A DNA stretch of 64,000 nucleotides from Arthrobacter sp. N199823 (lineage in GTDB: Bacteria; Actinomycetota; Actinomycetes; Actinomycetales; Micrococcaceae): NCBI RefSeq assembly GCF_002929705.1, contig NZ_PJIN01000006.1, positions 145,607 to 209,606 of the forward strand, in the 5' to 3' direction. The notes under the pieces are model-generated. The model saw only the letters and a list, made by a program, of their open reading frames with translations, did not search any database and was not told the origin of the DNA. The position numbers were made by a program, and so were the translations under genes. Below are positions 53,088-60,461 of the stretch, in pieces; the first letter of the stretch is position 1, and each line of letters begins with the position of its first letter.

Positions 53088-54475
53088 AAGCCACCACTGT
53101 TTTCGCTGGCCATGTTGGCAAAGCGCGAGTAATGACCCTGGAAGCCCAGCACGATCGTCTTGGTGGGACCATTACGGTGTTTGGCGACGATCACGTCAGC
53201 CTCACCGGCACGGGCCGATTCCTTGTCGTAAATATCCTCGCGGTGCAGCAAGATCACCATGTCGGCATCCTGCTCAATGGAACCAGATTCACGAAGGTCA
53301 GAAACCATGGGCTTCTTATCGGTTCGCTGCTCAGAACCACGGTTCAGCTGTGACAGGGCCACCACCGGAACCTGAAGCTCCTTAGCCAGCAACTTCAAGG
53401 CACGGGAAAACTCGGAAACTTCCTGCTGACGCGATTCCACGCGCTTGCCCGAGGACATCAGCTGCAGGTAGTCAAGAACTACCAGCTTCAAATCGTGCTG
53501 TTGCTTCAAGCGCCGGCACTTTGCCCGAATTTCCATCAGTGACATGTTCGGAGAATCATCAATGAACAACGGCGCATCGTTCATTCGGCCCATGGTGGTG
53601 GCAATCTTGGACCACTGATCGTCCTTGACAGTTCCCTTGCGCAGGTCCTGCAAACTGATGGTGGCCTCGGCCGACAGCAGGCGCATGGCAATTTCGTTCC
53701 GGCCCATTTCCAGGGAGAACACCACGGTAGCCATGTTGTGATCAATGGCTGCCGAGCGCGCCCAGTCAAGGGCGAAGGTGCTCTTGCCGACGGCGGGGCG
53801 GGCGGCAATAACAATCATCTGGCCCGGGTGAAGGCCATTAGTTAGCTCGTCAAACTCGTAGAATCCCGTGGGCACACCGGTCATGCCTTGACCCTTGTGG
53901 CCGGATGCCTCAATTTCATCCACGGTGGATTCCATGACGTCCTTGAGCAGCACGTAGTCCTCGGTGGTGCGGCGTTCTGCCACAGCAAAAATCTCGGCCT
54001 GCGCAGCGTTGACGGTATCTTCAACTTCGCCATCTTGGGCATAGCCCATCTGGACAATCTTGGTGCCAGCGGTGACGAGACGGCGGAGGACCGCGCGCTC
54101 GGCCACGATTTCAGCGTAGAAGCCGGCGTTAGCTGCGGTGGGTACGGACTGGATCAGCTGGTGCAAATAGGCGGCGCCGCCAATTTTGGTGATCTCGCCG
54201 CGTTTGGTCAGCTCATCGGCAATGGTGACAGCATCGGCGGGTTCACCGCGGCCGTAGAGGTCCAGAATGGCCTCGTAAATGCTCTCGTGCGCGGGCCGGT
54301 AGAAGTCGTTGCCGCGCAGCACTTCAACAACGTCTGCAATGGCGTCCTTGGAGAGCATCATGCCGCCCAAGACGCTCTGTTCGGCCACCAAATCCTGAGG
54401 CGGTGTCCTGGCGAAGTCCGGCTCGCGGGAAGTATCCCTTTTGTCCATGGCTGGAGCTGACATGTTGGTGCCCAC
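53084..54475 (-). CDS. dnaB: Replicative DNA helicase
   Basis: Hexameric helicase that unwinds DNA at the replication fork. The 463-residue protein has the N-terminal DnaG-binding domain (PQDLVAEQSVLGGMMLSKDAI), a linker, and the RecA-like C-terminal domain. That domain has Walker A in AARPAVGKSTFALDWAR, Walker B in LKLVVLDYLQLMSSG, and the motif 4 region with ALSQLNRGSEQRTDKKP. No intein is present, unlike some actinobacterial DnaB. The long gap upstream holds a cluster of DnaA boxes. The rplI-rpsR-ssb-rpsF group lies 1.6 kb upstream on the same strand. Confidence 0.96.
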   Translation of the reverse strand: MGTNMSAPAMDKRDTSREPDFARTPPQDLVAEQSVLGGMMLSKDAIADVVEVLRGNDFYRPAHESIYEAILDLYGRGEPADAVTIADELTKRGEITKIGGAAYLHQLIQSVPTAANAGFYAEIVAERAVLRRLVTAGTKIVQMGYAQDGEVEDTVNAAQAEIFAVAERRTTEDYVLLKDVMESTVDEIEASGHKGQGMTGVPTGFYEFDELTNGLHPGQMIVIAARPAVGKSTFALDWARSAAIDHNMATVVFSLEMGRNEIAMRLLSAEATISLQDLRKGTVKDDQWSKIATTMGRMNDAPLFIDDSPNMSLMEIRAKCRRLKQQHDLKLVVLDYLQLMSSGKRVESRQQEVSEFSRALKLLAKELQVPVVALSQLNRGSEQRTDKKPMVSDLRESGSIEQDADMVILLHREDIYDKESARAGEADVIVAKHRNGPTKTIVLGFQGHYSRFANMASENSGGF

Positions 54476-54624
54476 TTTCTGCCCTGCTGGCCGGGCCTTT
54501 CATCATCTCGCGATGACACATTCTTATGTTGCTGCTCCTACTTACCAGCTGATACCGACAAAGTTGTCAAAAGCGGAGGCGTTCTTTGCAACGTTAGACG
54601 CACAAATGCCATCTACCAACCCCA

Positions 54625-54874
54625 TTGTCCACCCTGTCTGTGGATAACCGGTGCATTAACTGCCCCTGCTTGTGCACAGGATGGGGACAAGCATGTGGAC
54701 AACTATTCGGACAAGCATTAAACCCGCCTCTGACCTGCACAAACACTATCCACTGCCTGTGGATTACGACATTTTTTGAAAGATGCTTCTTCTCACATCA
54801 CACTGTGTACTCTGCGGTAGGCGAACATATGCCGCCGGGATATCCACAGATACATGTCGCACTGTGGATATCCC
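54625..54874. promoter_or_regulatory. Cluster of DnaA boxes upstream of dnaB
   Basis: Within 250 bp at least nine DnaA-box-like 9-mers occur. Two are exact: TGTGGATAA (54639-54647) and TGTGGACAA (54694-54702), the reverse of TTATCCACA and TTGTCCACA. One-mismatch sites lie at 54625, 54670, 54682, 54758, 54840 and 54863, and a weaker one at 54746. The rest of the 480-nt gap between dnaB and the LPXTG gene holds no gene I can support. Possible roles are DnaA control of dnaB, a DnaA-titration site, or part of an origin. Confidence 0.7.
54837..54874. repeat. Inverted repeat holding two head-to-head DnaA boxes
   Basis: GGGATATCCACAG (54837-54849) and CTGTGGATATCCC (54862-54874) are perfect 13-bp arms around a 12-nt spacer. 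They extend by a few more matching bases with one mismatch. Each arm contains ATATCCACA, one base from the DnaA consensus. Confidence 0.8.
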
Positions 54875-54958
54875 TGCGGTGCTTTGGAGAGCAAGCTGGC
54901 CTGAGCGGTTTATGCCCGCCTAGGTATGTGCTTTCGATAGGCCCTGACCACCAGGTAA

Positions 54959-55339
54959 TCACCGGTAGCCACCGATGGCCAGGGTCAAGAGACCCAGCAA
55001 CATCGTCATGCCCGCTCCACTAGCACCAGTGTCAGGCAGCTCGCCCTGGCGCGGAGCAGTTTTTGGACCAGTTCGCGGAGCAGTTGCGGCGTTGCCAGCA
55101 GTGGGGACCACTACCGGCCCATGAGCACTCTTAGTTGCCCTAGGCTCGGCTGGCGGCGCGCTTGCCGTCGGGGAGGCACCACCGTTCAGTTCACTGGTTA
55201 CCAATTCTCCGCAGGCAATCCATTTTTCGGCAAAGGAGCAAACGCCCGTCAGAGGAATGAAGCCCGCAGGCGAACCCCCAGATCGACGATGACCCAATGC
55301 GGTGATGGCAATAAACCAACACCCCATGCCGAGGATCAT
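54959..55339 (-). CDS. Short LPXTG cell-wall-anchored protein, possibly degenerate
   Basis: The C-terminus GELPDTGASGAGMTMLLGLL then TLAIGGYR is a sortase signal: LPDTG, a hydrophobic helix and a basic residue. Before it lies a Pro/Ala/Lys-rich wall spacer. The N-terminus (MILGMGCWFIAITALGHRR) is hydrophobic, but a poor signal peptide for a wall protein. At 126 residues it is very short for a surface protein. The upstream minus-strand DNA (55340-55570) is open in other frames only, so this may be the 3' end of a gene broken by frameshifts. No sortase gene is adjacent. Confidence 0.5.
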   Translation of the reverse strand: MILGMGCWFIAITALGHRRSGGSPAGFIPLTGVCSFAEKWIACGELVTSELNGGASPTASAPPAEPRATKSAHGPVVVPTAGNAATAPRTGPKTAPRQGELPDTGASGAGMTMLLGLLTLAIGGYR

Positions 55340-55529
55340 CCACCGATAAAGCCAGTTGCCACGCTAGCAGTGGTGATGTGGTCCCCGCCAAGACATTTAA
55401 TCGCTCTACATCCATAGCTGAAGCTCCTCACGCCGCATACGCAGAAAGACCCCACGATGCCCAGCGGAATGCAGGTCTGAAAAGAATTCGCCAGCACTAT
55501 GCTGAGAGCAAGGACAGGAGAACGCTCCC

Positions 55530-55997
55530 ATGGAAACGAAACCCACCGCAGCAAAGTCAGCCAACAAGACAATCCGCACCGGAGCGGACCCCGTGACGTT
55601 CATCCAGACGGTCGATACCACCGCCGGGCGCCGGGCGGATGCACTCACGCTCATGACACTCATGCAGGAAGTCACGGGCCAACCACCGTATATGTGGGGG
55701 CCCAGCATCATTGGCTTCGGCGAGTATCACTACACGTACGCTTCGGGCAGGGAAGGTGACGCACCCGCCGTCGCCTTTTCACCCAGAAAGGCCAACTTGG
55801 TGGTCTATGGGCTCGGCTATCCACCAAGAGCCGAACCTTTACTGGAGAAACTGGGCAAGTTCAAAGCAAGCGTCGCCTGCGTGTACATCACCAAGTTGGC
55901 GGACGTGGATCTGGCCGTGCTCCGTGAGCTCATTGCTCTGACGTATGCCCACTCCACCACCACAGATATTCAATCCTTGCAGTCCCAACGCACGTAG
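55530..55997 (+). CDS. DUF1801 domain protein
   Basis: A 155-residue cytoplasmic protein. TGQPPYMWGPSIIGFGEYHYTYASGREGD followed by VAFSPRKANLVVYGLG and GKFKASVACVYITKLADVDL are the DUF1801 (YdhG-like) blocks. The family has no settled function. It is single, preceded by a region with no recognised gene and convergent with rplI, with a terminator between. Confidence 0.87.
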   Translation: METKPTAAKSANKTIRTGADPVTFIQTVDTTAGRRADALTLMTLMQEVTGQPPYMWGPSIIGFGEYHYTYASGREGDAPAVAFSPRKANLVVYGLGYPPRAEPLLEKLGKFKASVACVYITKLADVDLAVLRELIALTYAHSTTTDIQSLQSQRT

Positions 55998-56053
55998 CCG
56001 CCACTAGCCCCGGCGATCCCATAACAACGGGCCGCAGAACAAAAAACGAAACC

Positions 56054-56089
56054 AAAAAGCCCGGCCCCACAAAGGGGACCGGGCTTTTT
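56054..56089. terminator. Bidirectional intrinsic terminator
   Basis: AAAAAGCCCGGCCCC and GGGGACCGGGCTTTTT form a stem with a short loop, with A- and T-runs at the ends. It closes both the rpsF-ssb-rpsR-rplI operon and the DUF1801 gene. Confidence 0.93.
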
Positions 56090-56107
56090 GAAAGCAGTGC
56101 AGCGAGA

Positions 56108-56557
56108 CTAGTTCGCTACAACGTTCAGGGTGATCGTCGCTGAAACATCTTCGTGCAAACGAAGAGTCGCAGTGTGCTTGCCAACCAACTTGATGTGGGC
56201 GGGCAGTTCAACCTTGCGCTTGTCAATGGTTCCGAGACCTGCATCGGCAACAGCCTTTGCAACGTCGGAAGCCTTGACGGTACCGAACAGGCGGCCTGAG
56301 GCGCCTGCCTTAACCTTGAGTACAACAGCGTTGGCCTGGAGGGCAGTTGCCTGCGCCTGTGCAGCTTCAACGTTTGCGTGTGCGTGAGCAGCACGTGCAG
56401 CCTTGATGGCTTCAACCTGCTTCTCACCACCCTTGGACCAGGTCAGTGCGAAGCCGCGGGGCAGAAGGAAGTTACGTGCGTAACCGTTCTTCACCTCAAC
56501 GATGTCGCCAGCGGCACCGAGGCCGCTTACTTCGTGGGTCAGAATGAGCTTTGACAT
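56108..56557 (-). CDS. rplI: 50S ribosomal protein L9
   Basis: Binds domain V of 23S rRNA near the L1 stalk. The 149-residue protein has the N-terminal domain [38 protein letters not shown], then a long helix (Ala/His/Gln-rich) and the C-terminal domain ([19 protein letters not shown]). It is the last gene of rpsF-ssb-rpsR-rplI; 15 nt separates it from rpsR. Confidence 0.97.
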   Translation of the reverse strand: MSKLILTHEVSGLGAAGDIVEVKNGYARNFLLPRGFALTWSKGGEKQVEAIKAARAAHAHANVEAAQAQATALQANAVVLKVKAGASGRLFGTVKASDVAKAVADAGLGTIDKRKVELPAHIKLVGKHTATLRLHEDVSATITLNVVAN

Positions 56558-56572
56558 GTTTAGTTATCTCCC

Positions 56573-56812
56573 TTAACCGCGGCCAGCGCCGGAGTAGGGC
56601 AGCAGTGCAACTTCGCGGGCGTTCTTGATTGCCTGTGCGATCTTGCGCTGCTCCTGAACGGTGACGCCCGTGACGCGGCGCGCACGGATCTTTCCGCGAT
56701 CAGAGATGAACTTGCGCAGCAATGCTACGTCCTTGTAGTCGATGACTGTAACGTCAGCGGCCTTCAAGGGATTGGACTTTGGTTTGGGCTTACGGAGTTC
56801 AGCCTTAGCCAT
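56573..56812 (-). CDS. rpsR: 30S ribosomal protein S18
   Basis: A 79-residue S18. [52 protein letters not shown] is the whole family signature, here without the zinc-binding Cys set, so a C-minus type. Many actinobacteria have two S18 paralogues that respond to zinc; no Zur site is seen here. AAGGAGC lies 6 nt before the ATG. It partners with S6 in the platform of the 30S subunit. Confidence 0.96.
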   Translation of the reverse strand: MAKAELRKPKPKSNPLKAADVTVIDYKDVALLRKFISDRGKIRARRVTGVTVQEQRKIAQAIKNAREVALLPYSGAGRG

Positions 56813-56964
56813 CGTGGAGCTCCTTAGTATTCGTGGAGCCCGTGGATATTAATCCGCGGGATGGTGTGCGTACGGCGGTTGCCGCACAAATAATTTTATT
56901 GCGTGGTGCGCGAGGTTCCCTTTGCGTGCCGGCGAGGCCGGAACGAATGGGCGTGCAGCGCGCT

Positions 56965-57591
56965 TTAGAAGGGAGGCTCGGAGCTATCCGGGCCCGCGCC
57001 CCAGCCGCCGGTTGTTCCACCGGGCGTAGCCCAGGGATCAGCCGCCGGTGCGGATTGTGGCTGCTGCTGTTGACCGCCGCCCCAAGGAGCGTTTCCGCCA
57101 CCCTGAGTGCCGCCGCCGAAGCCGCCTTGTCCTCCGCCAGCGTTGCCGCCGCCGAAGTTTCCGCCCTGGCCGCCAGCGTTACCGCCTTGGCCGCCACCGA
57201 AGTTGCCCCCACCCTGAGTGCCGGAGCGCTGGGTGCGGTTAACTTTGGCGTTGGCGTAACGAAGCGAGGGGCCGATCTCGTCGACCTCAAGCTCCATGAC
57301 GGTGCGCTTTTCGCCTTCTTTGGTGTCGTAGGTCCGCGACTTCAGCCGGCCTTGAACGAGTACACGCATGCCCTTTGTCAGGGATTCGGCAACGTTTTCG
57401 GCCGCTTCACGCCAGATCGACGCGCGGAGGAACAGCGTTTCGCCGTCCTTCCACTCGTTTGACTGGCGGTCAAAGGTCCGCGGAGTCGACGCAATGGTGA
57501 AGTTCGCTACTGCTGAACCGCTCGGGGTAAACCGAAGTTCTGGATCACTGGTGAGATTACCAATGACCGTGATAGTGGTTTCGCCTGCCAT
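56965..57591 (-). CDS. ssb: Single-stranded DNA-binding protein
   Basis: A 208-residue SSB. The OB fold at about 1-115 has [33 protein letters not shown] and [13 protein letters not shown] Gly/Gln/Asn-rich linker of about 80 residues follows ([11 protein letters not shown] repeats). The acidic tip is reduced to DSSEPPF, where the terminal PF that binds partner proteins is kept. It is encoded between rpsF and rpsR, the usual position. The start is clear from the family. Confidence 0.96.
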   Translation of the reverse strand: MAGETTITVIGNLTSDPELRFTPSGSAVANFTIASTPRTFDRQSNEWKDGETLFLRASIWREAAENVAESLTKGMRVLVQGRLKSRTYDTKEGEKRTVMELEVDEIGPSLRYANAKVNRTQRSGTQGGGNFGGGQGGNAGGQGGNFGGGNAGGGQGGFGGGTQGGGNAPWGGGQQQQPQSAPAADPWATPGGTTGGWGAGPDSSEPPF

Positions 57592-57653
57592 CTGCTCCTG
57601 CTTCCTGCTTGGTGTTTTCCTACAAAGAAAAAGCTATAAAGAAATTACCGAAA

Positions 57654-57959
57654 TTACTCGGCAACAACCTTCTGCTCTTCCGGACGGGTGATCTTGGTGC
57701 GCAGGATGGTCTCATTGATACCAAGCAAGCGATCAAGTTCCTGAGCGGTAGCAGGCTCAGCGGTGAAGTTCACCACTGCGTAGATACCTTCAGACTTCTT
57801 CTGGATGTCATAAGCCAGGCGACGACGGCCCCAGATGTCAACCTTTTCGATGGTTCCACCATCGTTGGTGATGACATTCAGGAACTTCTGAAGCGACGGC
57901 TCAACGGTACGCTCATCAACATCGGGGTCGATGATTACCATCAGTTCGTAAGGACGCAT
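57654..57959 (-). CDS. rpsF: 30S ribosomal protein S6
   Basis: A 101-residue S6 that binds S18. [30 protein letters not shown] at the start and [20 protein letters not shown] in the middle are diagnostic. The ATG at 57959 lies about 9 nt after GGAGGTGG; the GTG four codons upstream overlaps that site and is rejected. It is the first gene of the rpsF-ssb-rpsR-rplI operon and divergent from the Jet operon. Confidence 0.96.
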   Translation of the reverse strand: MRPYELMVIIDPDVDERTVEPSLQKFLNVITNDGGTIEKVDIWGRRRLAYDIQKKSEGIYAVVNFTAEPATAQELDRLLGINETILRTKITRPEEQKVVAE

Positions 57960-58188
57960 ATGTGAACCCACCTCCTTTGGTCTAGGCGGTTACGGCATTT
58001 CCGTAACAGGAGGTTCATTTGCATTACCTGTGCGGCGCGGTCACTCAACGAGTGGTCCCGTTGCCAGCACAGACTTATCTATCCTACCGTAAGTACGACG
58101 CCGGGCACTCCCCTCGTGCGCGTAACTCTCACCACACGCTGTGGTGCCGCCGCCCCTCCCCGGTTCCACGGCGTCGATCCCGCATCGA

Positions 58189-58240
58189 TCCGTGAGAAAA
58201 GGTCGCTTTGGCGGATCAAAGCGACCTTTTCTCACGGATG
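58189..58240. terminator. Terminator-like hairpin, 23-bp perfect arms, between divergent operons
   Basis: The arms at 58189-58211 and 58218-58240 are exact complements around GCGGAT. AAAAGG and CCTTTT inside them give the A/T tracts of a bidirectional terminator. Yet the neighbours are divergent (rpsF leftward, jetA rightward), so no known transcript ends here. The rest of the 384-nt gap holds no gene I can support. The hairpin may insulate the Jet operon, end an upstream RNA, or mark an old insertion boundary. Confidence 0.85.
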
Positions 58241-58343
58241 GATGCCGCAGGAGGGCAAACTCACGGGAGCGCAGCCGCCACCATCACTCCCGCTATGCCT
58301 TAAAATGGGAGTAATCCCGACTCCTTTGCCGAAAGGCCCTGCT

Positions 58344-59792
58344 ATGCGCTCCACTGACAACGCCGTTGCACAGTGGCATGCGCAAAAACAGCTGCGGTTG
58401 AGCCCGGCCTGGAAGTTACTTCAGGGCGCCCCCTGGACTCTTGCATTCCTGCGAGCGGAGTTCACCGCCTCCACGCAACGCGTGCCCCTTGAGGAGTTCC
58501 ACGCCGATCTGGCGGATTTCATGAAGGAACTGCGCGAGGAAAACCTCAGCCTCAATGAGGCGTGGCAGGCCTCCCACTACGCTGATTCCTGGGTCCGCAG
58601 CCAATTCTTGGCCCGGCCCATGGTGGATGGCAAGTTCCACTACGAACCCACGGCGGCCACGGCGCGCGTGCTGGCCTTCATCGACACCTTAGGCGGGCGT
58701 CACACCAACTTAAACAGCTCGCGTCTGAGCACCTTATTGAACAGCATTGAGACGCTGTCATTGCAAAGCGACCCCAATCCGGAGTCGCGCATTTCCGCCC
58801 TCGAAGCGGAGATCCTGGATCGTCAACGTGAGATCACGGCGCTGCGCAACGGCGCCAACCCTGCAGTGTTGTCCAACGATTCCGCCGTCGCCGCAACGCG
58901 CAGCGTCTTGGACCTTGCAGCCAGTCTGCCGGCGGATTTCAAGCGAATGCGCGACGGCGTCGAGGTCATGTTGCACTCGATCCGCACCGAAATCATGGAG
59001 TCCTCCCTATCCAAGGGAGTTGCCGTGGGTCAGGTGCTGGCCGGCGATAAGGCCCTGCGCGGGACCGCCGAAGGTGAAACGTTCCGCGGCTTCACCGAAT
59101 TCCTCAATGACCCGGTGCAACAGGCCCGGTTCCGGCAATCCGTCAATGAGGTGCTGGAACGGGACTTCACGGATGCGCTTACTGCCGAGGAGCGCAACAA
59201 CCTGGCCTCGCTGGTTCGGGAGATGCGCCGGCAGGCTGGCGAAGTCCATGCCATCTACGGACGCCTGTCCGAGAGCCTGCACGCGTATGTCCAGTCCGCC
59301 GAGTTCCAAGAATCAGTGCTGCTGCGTAAAGCCATCCATGCCGCAGAACTGGCGGTGGCCACGGCGCCGCTGGGATCCCGGACTGGTGTGGTGGCGCCGC
59401 TGCTGTACTCCCCCAACTTTGAAACCTTGGCCGGGCTGGGAATCTTCAACCCAGAGGACCACGTGCCGCCACCCAAGCTGGCCGCCCCGCCGGCCTTGAG
59501 TGATGCCGATATCCACCGCACTCCCTCCACACCGGCGCCGGATATGCCCAAGCTGCGCGCCGCCGTCGAACATGTCAGGGAAACACGTAACGGTACTGCC
59601 ACCTTGGCCGATGTCTACACGTCCCTGCCAGCGGAGCTTCAGCACATCAACACCATTCGCGGGCTGATCCTGGCCGCGCGCGGTTCCAGCAACAGCATCG
59701 ACCCGGACCACACCGAGACACTGACATTCACACAGATTGACGGGACTACGCGCACTGCAACCGTCCCCCTGTTCACCTTCACGAAGGACTAA
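58344..59792 (+). CDS. jetA: DUF3375 protein, Wadjet JetA / MksF-like kleisin
   Basis: A 482-residue protein of the DUF3375 family, the JetA component of Wadjet anti-plasmid complexes and the MksF-like kleisin of SMC-type condensins. The opening (LRLSPAWKLLQGAPWTLAFLRAEF) and YADSWVRSQFLARPMVDGKFHYE are typical of the family. Helical coiled segments lie near 145-170 and 300-360. The ATG at 58344 follows GAAAGG by 7 nt; the longer open frame upstream has no ribosome site and crosses the hairpin. It is the first gene of jetA-jetB-jetC, followed after 6 nt by jetB. Confidence 0.88.
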   Translation: MRSTDNAVAQWHAQKQLRLSPAWKLLQGAPWTLAFLRAEFTASTQRVPLEEFHADLADFMKELREENLSLNEAWQASHYADSWVRSQFLARPMVDGKFHYEPTAATARVLAFIDTLGGRHTNLNSSRLSTLLNSIETLSLQSDPNPESRISALEAEILDRQREITALRNGANPAVLSNDSAVAATRSVLDLAASLPADFKRMRDGVEVMLHSIRTEIMESSLSKGVAVGQVLAGDKALRGTAEGETFRGFTEFLNDPVQQARFRQSVNEVLERDFTDALTAEERNNLASLVREMRRQAGEVHAIYGRLSESLHAYVQSAEFQESVLLRKAIHAAELAVATAPLGSRTGVVAPLLYSPNFETLAGLGIFNPEDHVPPPKLAAPPALSDADIHRTPSTPAPDMPKLRAAVEHVRETRNGTATLADVYTSLPAELQHINTIRGLILAARGSSNSIDPDHTETLTFTQIDGTTRTATVPLFTFTKD

Positions 59793-59798
59793 AGCACC

Positions 59799-60461
59799 AT
59801 GAGCACCGAGCGCACACTCTTTCCAGGCGACACCGGCTCTTTCCCGCTGGACATGCGTCAGGCGCTGGTGCGGCTGCTGCGCGGACCGTACATTGACGGG
59901 ACCGCCGATCCGGCGCTGTGGACAACCATCCTCACGCACGCGGTCTCGCTGCAGCAGTACCTAAGCGAGATCTTCTTGCTGTTGAGCATTGATACTGAGC
60001 GTAAGATCGCACTGCTCACTCCCGCCGAGATGGATGCCGTTCACACGCAGCCCATCGTCGCCAGGAAGCCGCTGCGCCGTGAGGAGACGCTGCTGGCGCT
60101 GCGCCTGCGGGTCTTACTGGACAGGCATGCCGGTTCGGGAACAGATGTGAGCATTTCCCGCGATGGTGCGCGTGAGATTCTGGCCGAGCATCGCCAGCCC
60201 GGCGCCGTTGATGATAAGCGCATGGACGAGCAGACCGACGCTGCGCTGGCCAGGCTGTTGAACCTCAAACTCATCCTGCCTACCGAGCTCCCCCACGAAT
60301 ACCGGGTCAGCAACGCCCTTGCCCTGGCGCTGCCGTTCGATTCCATTGAACAGATTCCGGCCTACTTGGCCGCCCTGGATGCGGGCACCCAGAACGAACC
60401 GTTTGAGCTGGACCCCGACCAGCCCGATGATACGAACCAACCTCTGCAGGAGATCTTCTAA
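59799..60461 (+). CDS. jetB: DUF4194 protein, Wadjet JetB / MksE-like kite subunit
   Basis: A 220-residue DUF4194 protein, the JetB/MksE (KITE) subunit that binds the kleisin JetA. MRQALVRLLRGPYIDG near the start, the RRSS-like LRREETLLALRLRVLLDR near 85-105, and LNLKLILPTELPHEYRVSNALALAL form the winged-helix blocks. An acidic tail ends it (ELDPDQPDDTNQ). It lies 6 nt after jetA and touches jetC (TAA directly followed by GTG), so the three genes are one translation unit. Confidence 0.88.
   Translation: MSTERTLFPGDTGSFPLDMRQALVRLLRGPYIDGTADPALWTTILTHAVSLQQYLSEIFLLLSIDTERKIALLTPAEMDAVHTQPIVARKPLRREETLLALRLRVLLDRHAGSGTDVSISRDGAREILAEHRQPGAVDDKRMDEQTDAALARLLNLKLILPTELPHEYRVSNALALALPFDSIEQIPAYLAALDAGTQNEPFELDPDQPDDTNQPLQEIF

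Noticed and set aside
54625-54874. Chromosomal origin oriC
   Set aside because: The DnaA boxes are suggestive, but dnaA, dnaN and an AT-rich unwinding region are not seen, so I report a DnaA-box cluster only.
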